In this document: positions 1-8,163 of the stretch, one piece after another
Layout: each line of letters begins with the position of its first letter
How positions within the stretch are numbered: the stretch's first letter is position 1
Assembly: GCA_011524615.1 (NCBI GenBank)
Contig: WTJZ01000106.1
Span: forward strand, 1-11,090
Direction of reading: 5' to 3'
Source of the DNA: Akkermansiaceae bacterium
GTDB taxonomy: Bacteria; Verrucomicrobiota; Verrucomicrobiia; Verrucomicrobiales; Akkermansiaceae
Length of the DNA: 11,090 nucleotides
Translations under genes and position numbers: made by a program
Notes under the pieces: model-generated
Told to the model about the DNA's origin: nothing
What the model saw: only the letters and a program-made list of their open reading frames with translations
Databases searched by the model: none

Positions 1-2276
1 GCCCCATCAAAGTCACCATAACGCTCATATGAGTAGTCAGAGATCGACAGATCGGTATCAAAGTCCTCCCACACTCCTACCCCCTGAGTCTTATTCTCGA
101 AGAGGCCCGAGATACTAGGCTGCGCCTCTAGGCTAGACTTGATGAAGGAAGGAGTTAACTGGTAGATCAGGTTTCGATCCTCCCCCTGGATATCATAGAC
201 CGTGGAGGCCTCGAGCCCGGATAAGGGAGCTGTGCCTGTCGCCGCATTCACCACCTCGATGGAGTTATTAGCGTCAGAGGGCTGGCCTAAACCGCCGCCA
301 TCGGTCCCGGTCCAGGCAGTCGTGGCTACGGTCTGCGGAGTCGTCACCTCTAGACGACCATCACCACCAATGAACGACACATACGTCGTCAAGGTGCTCG
401 TCCCTTGGTTCAGGTGCAGCCGCAACGCTAACTGCTTGCCTAAGTCTTCATTAGTCAGAGGGATCTCGTGTAGGGCAAAGTTGACGCTATCATTCAGGTT
501 TCCCACCACAAGGGTCGCACCACGCAAGCCAATCCCTAGTCCTCGGAACGTCCCTCCATATTCTAGTAGGAGATAATCCTGCGTAGTATCAAACGCGGAG
601 AGCATCTTAAAGTTCAGATCAATGGTCGCATCATTCTGCGAGATCCCCGAGTCCTGACCACTCGTCGTAATAGAGCCGAGTCTGTTATTCACTCCTGTCT
701 CTACTAGTAAGAGCCCTGTATTGTTGATGTTACGATTCACCTTACCAATGAGTACTCCGATCTCATCTGGATCTAAGAGATAATCATAATCCCCCTCACT
801 AAGAGCCAGAGAAACGATCTCCGCCAGATAAGAACTCAATAATGCGGAATCCACCTCTAACGAATCGATCTGAGAGGCATTGAACAAGTCCGCTTCCGTA
901 ATTGCAGACGCGTCCCCCGCTAGGTGCGCCGCATTGATCTTGTCAACCGCTAGGTACTGAATGTTCACTTGCTCAATCAAGTCATAGACCTCGGTACTAG
1001 TATCCACATCCACACCTTCAAGAGCCTCAATCTCAGCCCGGTAGAACTCTAGATAACTCTGGTAAACATCAGGGTGTGAGCTCGCTACTGTAAGATCATA
1101 TGTACTGATCTCACTCGCATCGTTCTCCTCGGCTGCCGTCACGATCTTATCGAGGAGATCGATCCTCACGGTACTGATCTCTACCGTATAATTCGCTGTC
1201 GTCAGCCCATTCGTAATGGTGACGGTGTACTCATCAGTGAGCACCTGCCCCCCTCGGAAGCGTATACTCTGGAGAATCTTAGTATAATCACTAGTGGTAA
1301 TGACATTCCCCTGCGCATTAGAAATCTCTAGGGTAAAGAGACCATCGACCACGGAATACTCCCCCACCTCTAAGTCATTATACTCCAGACGCCCTGATAC
1401 ATCCTGCCCCTCTACCACTCCGTCGTCTGAGAAGATACGGTACGTATCATCCGTCGGCTTTCCAGACGCTCTCTGAATCGTCAAGATCACCCCGTCATAA
1501 TCAGCCTCCGCCTCCTCAATATTTCCCCATCCCGATAGGTCTGCATCAAAGACTACCAATTCATTCAACGGCATCATCTTGCTCACATCGAGATCCTCGA
1601 GGTATAAGTCCGAGACCGTAGGTACTAATGAGTCCTGCACCTCGTCATGATAAAAGTCCACGACGAGGGTACTACTCGTAGGGAGGTCTAAACTGGTATT
1701 ATAGGGAGCAGGAAAGACATTCTGCCCCGCATATCCAGTCGACGCCTGGCCATAAGTAACTCCATTCCCCCCAGCATAAAACTGCGAGTTATGCGTCACA
1801 TTCTCTGGTCCACTCCCGAGATCCGCAGCCGTCGCCGTCAGCACCGTACTCCCTCCGTCGATCAGGGCACTCAGACCTAACGTCTGGGTCAGATTATCAT
1901 CAGAACGGTCTAGTGTGACGCGGAGTGTCACCGTCTCACCAACCATCGTCGCAGGGAGCGTGAGTTCCACCGCCCCTCGGTTTGCCAGATTATTATTGGG
2001 ACTCTGACTGTAGAGTACTACCCGGTCATTCATCATCACGACCGAGGTACCGTGTACAGTCGCTCCTACCTCAAAGAAGAGGTAAGCCCCACTGGTCGTA
2101 AAGGTCGGCACCTCAAAGGTGAGATTAAAAGTCGCGTCATCGTCAGTATAGCCAAAGGCCTGCAGACTCGTCGCTGTGCCATTCCCACTGTATGTTATCG
2201 TCTGCCCCTGTACCATTGCCGAACATACGAGCAACAGTAGAGCGCATATCCCTCTCATCTGCCTTAAAAGTCCCAT
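1..2276 (-). CDS. Gene C: large secreted protein with paired LamG-like domains, 3' end outside window (758+ aa)
   Basis: The frame is open from the ATG at 2276 to the window edge, with no stop in 758 codons, so the C-terminus is missing. The N-terminus MGLLRQMRGICALLLLVCSA is a signal peptide; LLVC is a poor lipobox, so a lipoprotein is unlikely. Residues about 45-160 form a beta module resembling a LamG/concanavalin-like jelly roll, and about 548-680 look like a second copy (strand pairs 'LFFEVGATVHG' and 'LLLEYGGTFRG'). Between them lie a Ca-rich-type beta module (about 244-372, 'GVILTIQR...DDTYRIFSDDG...LQSIRFRGG') and a helical pair of about 69-residue repeats (about 390-525, 'YDLTVASSHPDVYQSYL' and 'ADLFNASQID'). 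The last residues, YGDFDGA, resemble the start of a DFGDAP-type domain. Met-7 (ATG at 2258) is an alternative start with AAGG three bases upstream; the longest form is kept because neighbouring genes also lack good Shine-Dalgarno sites. It overlaps gene B by 13 bases, suggesting co-translation. Likely a surface or adhesive protein; ligand unknown. Confidence 0.9.
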   Translation of the reverse strand, partial: MGLLRQMRGICALLLLVCSAMVQGQTITYSGNGTATSLQAFGYTDDDATFNLTFEVPTFTTSGAYLFFEVGATVHGTSVVMMNDRVVLYSQSPNNNLANRGAVELTLPATMVGETVTLRVTLDRSDDNLTQTLGLSALIDGGSTVLTATAADLGSGPENVTHNSQFYAGGNGVTYGQASTGYAGQNVFPAPYNTSLDLPTSSTLVVDFYHDEVQDSLVPTVSDLYLEDLDVSKMMPLNELVVFDADLSGWGNIEEAEADYDGVILTIQRASGKPTDDTYRIFSDDGVVEGQDVSGRLEYNDLEVGEYSVVDGLFTLEISNAQGNVITTSDYTKILQSIRFRGGQVLTDEYTVTITNGLTTANYTVEISTVRIDLLDKIVTAAEENDASEISTYDLTVASSHPDVYQSYLEFYRAEIEALEGVDVDTSTEVYDLIEQVNIQYLAVDKINAAHLAGDASAITEADLFNASQIDSLEVDSALLSSYLAEIVSLALSEGDYDYLLDPDEIGVLIGKVNRNINNTGLLLVETGVNNRLGSITTSGQDSGISQNDATIDLNFKMLSAFDTTQDYLLLEYGGTFRGLGIGLRGATLVVGNLNDSVNFALHEIPLTNEDLGKQLALRLHLNQGTSTLTTYVSFIGGDGRLEVTTPQTVATTAWTGTDGGGLGQPSDANNSIEVVNAATGTAPLSGLEASTVYDIQGEDRNLIYQLTPSFIKSSLEAQPSISGLFENKTQGVGVWEDFDTDLSISDYSYERYGDFDG
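2256..2276 (-). promoter_or_regulatory. Gene B stop / gene C start overlap (translational coupling site)
   Basis: Gene B's TAA occupies 2266-2264. Gene C's first ATG is at 2276-2274, inside B's last codons in another frame; its second ATG is at 2258-2256, five bases after B's stop. The sequence TAAGG at 2266-2262 joins B's stop codon to a weak Shine-Dalgarno-like AAGG three bases from the second ATG. Either start implies that ribosomes finishing B feed into C, so B and C are very probably one transcription unit with linked dosage. Confidence 0.5.
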
Positions 2277-5200
2277 AACCGTTTAAACCAATATTCTTCG
2301 AACACGAGGCGGAACATAAAGTACGCACCACGCTTATTAAAGTGATCTGAGATATATGAGTCAGACTCTATCCCTGAGAAGTTATACCCTAGCTCTAGCT
2401 CCGCTCCTTCGGTCAACTGGTAGAGGAGACCTACACTCAGACTCACACTCTCCTCCTCTAGATCATAAGAGGACATCCAGCGGCCAGCTGCTGTCAGCCC
2501 GACCTTAGCATTCAGATTATACTTCGCGCGCAGCACCTTGAGATCCGTCAGCCACCAGTCACTCTCATAGTACGCCATCTTAGCCGCATAGCGCGCCGAA
2601 ACCTCTAGCCCCAGATCTGGACCCGTCCAGATCGCGTCCATCGAGAGGGTATGAGCATCGAACTGCCCACTAGCATTCGTTCCGCCGTCATTGAGCTCCG
2701 TCTCGAGCGCCCCGAGGAAGACGAGAGAGCTATCACCCTCTGGTCGATACGCGAGATCCAGCTTACCCTGTACGGAGAGGCGATCCTCTCCTGCATCATA
2801 GCTCGAGTGAGAGGCCCTGACACGAGCCATCACAGCGGCCTCATTATTGATCGCAGTGATGAGTTCTGACTCTAGATACGAGTTCACCTCATCGGCATAG
2901 GTCGTCGACTTCCCGAGGGCACGGTATCTCTGACGCTGGTCATCAGAAGTCCAGTCAATCGCAATACTCCCAGAGGTAAAGTCACGCCCCTGCTCGTAGG
3001 ATCCTTCGGCACGAGACTCGGATTCGCGTACTGTCGCATTGGTCTCTAGATTGACCGTCACATTGAGCCCCTTCTTGAGAGCCTTGACGTAATTCACCCC
3101 CTGAATGATTCCCATCAAAGAGTTAGAGGTAAAGGATGGCTGGCCGTAAGAACTGTAGTACGTGAGGTTATCCGAGACGACTTGTCGTCCGGTCACCTGT
3201 AAAAAGGGACGCCACGTATCATTCGCATCTCTCTGTAGTAGAGTCTTCACCCCGACAGATTTGCCCTCTCCCGTCTCCCAGTCAGCACCCACATACGCCT
3301 CCGTAGGCGCATTATACCCCACATGATCGACTGTGTACTGACCACCGATATTATACCCGAGACGCTTCCCGATTTTACTCGCCCACTCCGCGCCAATGAT
3401 CGGAGTATTGACCCACTCTGATTCGCCATTCAGGCGACCACGGTAATACCCGAGCGACCCAGACCAACGCCCCTTCTCGAGCTGCTTACTCACCTCTGTT
3501 GTAGCGCGTACTTGTTGTAATCCTGTCTGTGTATTTCTCTCAGCCTCTACCTCTGCCACGACTTGATATCGGTCAGAGAGCTGATGAGAGCCGATGAAGG
3601 TGAGCCCCTCGACACCAGGCCTGACATTACTACCAAACTGATTCACGAACTCCTCATCCATTCTATAATAACGCAGACTCATGGAGGTCTCATCCTTTTG
3701 GTAATCGAGGTGTGCGAGTAATGCTTGGCCCCTAGCTCGCTCATACGTATTGGACTGCGCCCACTCGGTGTGGAGTGAGAGGTAATCATTAACTTGGTAA
3801 TCTAGATCGATGCCATAGATCGTCTCATCAACCGTATCTCGTTGCGCCACCGTATAGGTCGTCCCCACCGTCAGCCCCTTCCACTCTGACGCCACTCTCG
3901 TGCCGTAGGTCAGCTTACTACTACCATAGGTACGCGTCTCATAGGTAACTCTAAAGACGTACGGGTTCAGGTTCTCGTCAAAGGCTGAGAAGTTCTTATT
4001 AAAGTACACGATCCCGGAGGTATAATCGATCGAGTAATCGAGCCCACGAGTCACGGCCGTCTCCTTGATCAAGCGATCAGGGCGACCACGCTCATAGAGT
4101 TCCAATACGACAGATTCACTATTCGCCAAGATGCCAGAGCCCTCTAGCTGCCAGAGCCCGACCACCTCTGAGACCGCCAACCTCTCGATGAAGTTGTTCG
4201 TATCATCCTTAGCGATAAAGCTATCGGCCTGCACTGAGGCTCCCCCTACTGAGAATTGATTACGAGCTCGTCCCCCCGTCAGCTTACGATCGTGTCGAGC
4301 GAGCAGACTACCATCTAACTTCGTCTGAATATCTCCGTAGATGAAGTTATGATCCTCCGACTCGACACGGACATAGAGCGCATCTCGAGAGGCGTTCGGG
4401 TTCGTCACCTGGCTCTGATCTCCGAGTACCTCATATCGATCATCCTCGCTCTGGTTCAGTAATCCGTAATCCACGTTACGCTCCAGACTACGTCTGCTAT
4501 CATAGCCCACTGTCGCCTGCCACTTCCCTTTCTTATCCAGTGGCCCTTGTGCCAATAGGCTGATGTGGGCGAACTCATTGACTCCATAATCACGCTCGAG
4601 TCGCGTCATCGTCGGAGAGTAGTCCGCCACCCCCGTCAGCTCCCAGCTGTCCCGCAGTGGTCTATACTGAACGATGAACTCCTGCTCGATCTCGCCGAGT
4701 ACAAGTGTGAGAGTACGCTGCTCCGCATACTTCGCAGGTGAGAGACGGAGAGAGAGACGACCGTCCTCGAGTTGCAATTGATGCCCCTGTGCCTCTGGGC
4801 GGTAATCTTGGGTGTAGATCTCCCCCTTAGAGACTCTAGCCTCTAGGATCGCCCCATCACCTAGCTCTTGACCGAACTCATCGAGCACCTTGACCTCTAT
4901 CGTCGCAGGCGTCAGACCGTCCGCGATATAGATCTCTTCCTCTCCAGCCAAGGTGATCCGATGAGGTTCCCCCACCTTATGAATGGTGTAACTCTCCGTC
5001 ACCGGCTCTCCTCGTAGTGGGGTATACTCGACGAAGAGCTCATTAGCCCCTGGTTGAAGCGGGAGTGCGACGTACTCTTGAATAATCTTCCGCTTCATCG
5101 GGAAGATACTCTTATTACCATTATAGGCATCACCGAGATCCTCACCGTTCAGCTCGATTAGGGGTTGAGCCGTGAGCGGGTACGCAAAGGTCGCGGTAAA

Positions 5201-8053
5201 TTGGTCCCTATTTTTATAGAGAGTCTGATCGGCAGGGCTCAGGATTCCATACTCCTTCTCCTCAGCTTCTGGCTCTAGCTTGACCGACATCGTCGGATTA
5301 ACGATCTCCACTGGCGCTCCGATCAAACGGATATCCACATTCACAAGTTCACCAAAGCGCACATCATATAACCTCACATTCTGCGTCCCTCGCTCATAAT
5401 AATAGAGGGGGGCTAGTCTGAGCCCCTTCGGGAGAAACTCCTTCTTCAACCTTACCCCTCCAGGTCCAGGCAAAATATTAGACACATGATACTTACCATC
5501 TTCATCTGTCTTCACCTGACGACCATCCGTGAGCTGAAGTACCATCCCGGCCATTGGCTTATCAGTGGCGCTGAACTTACCGTCCTGATCATGATCCACG
5601 TACACGCGACCGACGAGAGAAGAGTTACGCGTGAATACCCCTGTACTCACGACCACATCAGCAGAGTCTGCCGCCGTCACCGTATTCACACCGATCACCG
5701 AGACGACCTCAGCCCGATTCGTCACGATCCTCGCCTGAGTCTCATGCAATAATGTATCATAAGTGATCACCACACTCTCTCCACTAGCGAGATTCTGCCC
5801 GATGAGCTCCCACTCCAACGTGCGATCAAATCGATTGTAAGAGGTAGCGAGGACCTCACCATTGAGCTTAGCAGAGTTCGGCATATACAGTACCCCCTGC
5901 GGTAAGATGTCTCGGACGGTCAGATTACTCACCGCAGCCGAACTCTCCACATTCTGAACCGTAAGTGTATAGCGGATCGGATCTCCGATCTCCGCCTGCC
6001 CTCGGCTCGCAGTCTTGGTAATAGCAAGCTGGGCATCATTAAAGTCGATCGTATCCTCATTACTCGCCACCACCCCGTTCGGGTGCTCAGCCGCCGCGAG
6101 ACTAGCACCTAATGCTAATATATTATCCGTCGTAATGTCAGCTAAGGCCCCGTTCTGTAAGAAGGAAATCTCCGCTGTGGCACTCATCCCTCCCGCAAAG
6201 GAAGGAATCATTAATCGAATGCGTGCCTCGCTCGCATTATCTGGATTCGTTTCATAGTAAATCGTCCCCATCAGCAGACCTCCATCTGAGAGGGTGAGCG
6301 TAAAGGCTGATCCCGAGCTCAATGCCATCTTGGTATCGCGATCGATCAAGGTTCCGATCCACTCCTGATAGTCAGTACTGATCTCTACCTCTGTCATGTC
6401 ATAGCCACCCACCTCTGAGATCTCTAATGAGACCCCAATCTCAGAACCATCCGCCCCAGTCGCGCCATCGATGAAGGATAAGTTCAGATCCCAGTGATCA
6501 TCACTCGGGATCAAGTTCGTCGCGCCATCGCCAACAAAGGAGAGCGAAGTCAGATCAAACCCCGCTGAGATCGGAGCCAAGCCTGCGACATAACTCTGCA
6601 CCTTCACCAATGTCTCATACTCTGACAAGTGCGCCTCATCTTCATCCCCTAGACTCATTCGAGCCCAGATATCTAGACTCCCTCCGTCAGTAATCACATC
6701 GGTGTCGAACAATCCATCGCCATCTCCATCGACCAATAATGTCGATTGATCAGCCGCATAGAACTCGATAGAATCATCTACTCGAGGAAATCCAGAGAGC
6801 TCAAACGCCGTATCTGCCCCCGTCATATTCAAAATAGAGATCGGAAACCAATAGTCAGCCCCAAAGAACCCAAAGCTCGGACTCACTTCCGTACCAAAAC
6901 TCCCACCTGACACCACTTGGTCAGAGACTCCCGAAGCCGCAGGGTCTGATACAGGACCAATATAGAAGTCGTCTGCCGTCAAGGTCGTAGGCAAGAGAAC
7001 CGAGGCCGTATTAGAGATCGCTTCCGTAGTCGTCCCTGTACTGCCAGTAGTAAAGCCTAATCCAGCCTTGAGGGTCACTCGCTCATTCTCAGTCGTACTA
7101 TTCTCGGCCGTCGTACAAAAGCTCAAGGAGAGCTCCTCACCCAACTCTAAACCGTCCAGCTGAATCACCCCTACATGAGTAGGGCTCACCTGCGCTGTAG
7201 AGGTCCAACTCGTCCCCCCGTCTACGGAGTAGAGATACGTCACCCCCATCTGGGCTGAACTCAGGCTCCCTGACACTAACGTCAACGCCACCCCAGTAGG
7301 AGACTCTAGAGCGACCGAAAGAAGCACCCCTTCGACAAAGGAACTATCAACAATCACCGAGCGCGGCTCGAGAACACCAACGCCATCTTGACGAGCCAGA
7401 ACGTCCCAGCATACATCATCACCGTTAGAGACCAACGACTTCCCGGCATTGATTAAGATAGAGGGGAGAACATCCCCTTCATACAGCAGCTTCACCACAT
7501 TATCAGAGTCGACCGCCGCCGTATCAGACTGAGAGGTCGCCACTACATTGATTACTGAATTCTCGCCCTCGGTGAGAGTCAGCGGGATCATCGTCTGAGC
7601 TACAATCGCAATCCGCTCATCAGGCTGGAGTGTCAATGGTTGGACTAACTCCACTTCCCCACTATCCGCTAGGCCATTCTCATTCGCATCGAGATAAAAA
7701 GTAATATCACCAGGGGTGAAGCCTGAGACGAATTCAGAGGTGATCGTATAACTATCAACCACCCGACTGGTGTTCTCTAGATAATAGGGAATGTTCGTGG
7801 TTAATGACGGAGCGACATACTGCGTACGACTCGCTGTCACATCACCATTAGGAGTCAAGCTAGGAGTATAGTCCACGAGGACTTGCGTCGTCACAGTATT
7901 AGACTGCAACGCCGTATCTATCGTTACCTCGATGTTACTCTCTACATCCAGATAGACTGCTCTAGCACTGCTAGAGATCTCTACCTGAGCCTGCCCAGCC
8001 AACTGGAGGGCGTACAGAACAACAAGTAACCAGGTATACCCCAGAACCTTCAC
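2264..8053 (-). CDS. Gene B: Ig-like/DUF11/SdrD-B/Big_1 protein with C-terminal outer-membrane beta-barrel (1929 aa)
   Basis: Probably an outer-membrane protein that displays, anchors or exports surface material; its exact role is unknown. A signal peptide covers residues 1 to about 22 (Lys-2, core WLLVVLYALQLA, then GQAQ). Residues about 30-490 are modules homologous to gene A, with acidic loops at 122-133 (DANENGLADSGE) and 442-453 and an Asp-box-like SVDGGTSW at 276-283. Then come a DUF11 domain (about 673-803), an SdrD-B/CNA-B-like domain (about 812-885, with the acidic loop DHDQDG from 820 and the 'TDEDGKYHVSNI' signature), an Ig-like segment (about 922-1030) and a Big_1/intimin-like domain (about 1032-1120, 'ADGLTPATIEVKVLDEFG'). 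From about 1137 to 1929 the sequence alternates polar and hydrophobic/aromatic residues and ends FKRLWDF, a typical BAM signal with terminal Phe. Plug-like motifs are GDIQTKLDG (1240) and GLDYSIDYTSGIVYF (1337-1351). The start is GTG: an in-frame TAA lies upstream and no ATG intervenes. The only two Cys seen are C215 and C313. Confidence 0.93.
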   Translation of the reverse strand: MKVLGYTWLLVVLYALQLAGQAQVEISSSARAVYLDVESNIEVTIDTALQSNTVTTQVLVDYTPSLTPNGDVTASRTQYVAPSLTTNIPYYLENTSRVVDSYTITSEFVSGFTPGDITFYLDANENGLADSGEVELVQPLTLQPDERIAIVAQTMIPLTLTEGENSVINVVATSQSDTAAVDSDNVVKLLYEGDVLPSILINAGKSLVSNGDDVCWDVLARQDGVGVLEPRSVIVDSSFVEGVLLSVALESPTGVALTLVSGSLSSAQMGVTYLYSVDGGTSWTSTAQVSPTHVGVIQLDGLELGEELSLSFCTTAENSTTENERVTLKAGLGFTTGSTGTTTEAISNTASVLLPTTLTADDFYIGPVSDPAASGVSDQVVSGGSFGTEVSPSFGFFGADYWFPISILNMTGADTAFELSGFPRVDDSIEFYAADQSTLLVDGDGDGLFDTDVITDGGSLDIWARMSLGDEDEAHLSEYETLVKVQSYVAGLAPISAGFDLTSLSFVGDGATNLIPSDDHWDLNLSFIDGATGADGSEIGVSLEISEVGGYDMTEVEISTDYQEWIGTLIDRDTKMALSSGSAFTLTLSDGGLLMGTIYYETNPDNASEARIRLMIPSFAGGMSATAEISFLQNGALADITTDNILALGASLAAAEHPNGVVASNEDTIDFNDAQLAITKTASRGQAEIGDPIRYTLTVQNVESSAAVSNLTVRDILPQGVLYMPNSAKLNGEVLATSYNRFDRTLEWELIGQNLASGESVVITYDTLLHETQARIVTNRAEVVSVIGVNTVTAADSADVVVSTGVFTRNSSLVGRVYVDHDQDGKFSATDKPMAGMVLQLTDGRQVKTDEDGKYHVSNILPGPGGVRLKKEFLPKGLRLAPLYYYERGTQNVRLYDVRFGELVNVDIRLIGAPVEIVNPTMSVKLEPEAEEKEYGILSPADQTLYKNRDQFTATFAYPLTAQPLIELNGEDLGDAYNGNKSIFPMKRKIIQEYVALPLQPGANELFVEYTPLRGEPVTESYTIHKVGEPHRITLAGEEEIYIADGLTPATIEVKVLDEFGQELGDGAILEARVSKGEIYTQDYRPEAQGHQLQLEDGRLSLRLSPAKYAEQRTLTLVLGEIEQEFIVQYRPLRDSWELTGVADYSPTMTRLERDYGVNEFAHISLLAQGPLDKKGKWQATVGYDSRRSLERNVDYGLLNQSEDDRYEVLGDQSQVTNPNASRDALYVRVESEDHNFIYGDIQTKLDGSLLARHDRKLTGGRARNQFSVGGASVQADSFIAKDDTNNFIERLAVSEVVGLWQLEGSGILANSESVVLELYERGRPDRLIKETAVTRGLDYSIDYTSGIVYFNKNFSAFDENLNPYVFRVTYETRTYGSSKLTYGTRVASEWKGLTVGTTYTVAQRDTVDETIYGIDLDYQVNDYLSLHTEWAQSNTYERARGQALLAHLDYQKDETSMSLRYYRMDEEFVNQFGSNVRPGVEGLTFIGSHQLSDRYQVVAEVEAERNTQTGLQQVRATTEVSKQLEKGRWSGSLGYYRGRLNGESEWVNTPIIGAEWASKIGKRLGYNIGGQYTVDHVGYNAPTEAYVGADWETGEGKSVGVKTLLQRDANDTWRPFLQVTGRQVVSDNLTYYSSYGQPSFTSNSLMGIIQGVNYVKALKKGLNVTVNLETNATVRESESRAEGSYEQGRDFTSGSIAIDWTSDDQRQRYRALGKSTTYADEVNSYLESELITAINNEAAVMARVRASHSSYDAGEDRLSVQGKLDLAYRPEGDSSLVFLGALETELNDGGTNASGQFDAHTLSMDAIWTGPDLGLEVSARYAAKMAYYESDWWLTDLKVLRAKYNLNAKVGLTAAGRWMSSYDLEEESVSLSVGLLYQLTEGAELELGYNFSGIESDSYISDHFNKRGAYFMFRLVFEEYWFKRLWDF

Positions 8054-8076
8054 TCGAACTTTAGGAACAAACGATG

Positions 8077-8085
8077 ATTATCTCA
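8077..8085 (-). promoter_or_regulatory. Possible extended -10 promoter element upstream of gene B
   Basis: The minus strand reads TGAGATAAT at 8085-8077, a TGn followed by GATAAT (5 of 6 to TATAAT). No convincing -35 hexamer lies 16-18 bases upstream. Transcription would begin near 8070, giving a leader of roughly 17 bases before B's GTG at 8053. Lying just after the stem-loop, it could give B (and C) a separate transcript. A single 9-base match in a 110-base gap is weak evidence. Confidence 0.25.
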
Positions 8086-8118
8086 CAATAGTCGCCTCGA
8101 TAGAAAAGTGTAGAAGCT

Positions 8119-8149
8119 CACCTCATACTGATCATGCCAGCACGAGGTG
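8119..8149 (-). terminator. Intergenic RNA stem-loop between genes A and B (attenuator, weak terminator or mRNA-stabilising hairpin)
   Basis: On the minus-strand transcript CACCTCGTGCTG (8149-8138) pairs with CAGTATGAGGTG (8130-8119) over 12 consecutive pairs, two of them G-U, around a 7-base loop. The G-U pairs would be C-A mismatches on the plus strand, so the fold suits the A-to-B transcript only. It begins 14 bases after gene A's stop codon. A short U-rich run (TTTTCT, within 8102-8110) follows about 11 bases later, too far and too short for a textbook intrinsic terminator. It may therefore act as a partial terminator or as a 3' end protecting A mRNA, letting A be made in excess over B. 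The structure is seen; the role is inferred. Confidence 0.45.
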
Positions 8150-8163
8150 CGCGCAACTCTACC

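Noticed and set aside
2216..2276. Lipoprotein signal in gene C
   Set aside because: LLVC has Val at -1 and Leu at -2 to -3, unlike the usual [LVI][AS][GA]C. Ordinary signal peptidase I processing after the hydrophobic core is more likely.
2143..2331. 62-codon minus-strand frame across the B-C junction
   Set aside because: It sits in a third frame over the end of B and the start of C, both of which are well supported. Its protein has no signal or recognisable motif.
2605..2823. 72-codon minus-strand frame inside gene B
   Set aside because: It overlaps the barrel-coding frame of B, which continues with typical strand alternation; the alternative frame is Arg/Ser-rich, as out-of-frame readings are.
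4900..4960. Gene B as a true intimin/invasin
   Set aside because: The Big_1-like domain is convincing, but in intimin and invasin the barrel precedes the Ig domains. Here the Ig-like domains come first and the barrel is C-terminal, so the topology differs.
8102..8149. Classic rho-independent terminator after gene A
   Set aside because: The stem is good, but the U-run starts about 11 bases after it and is only four U long. Kept only as a stem-loop with uncertain function.
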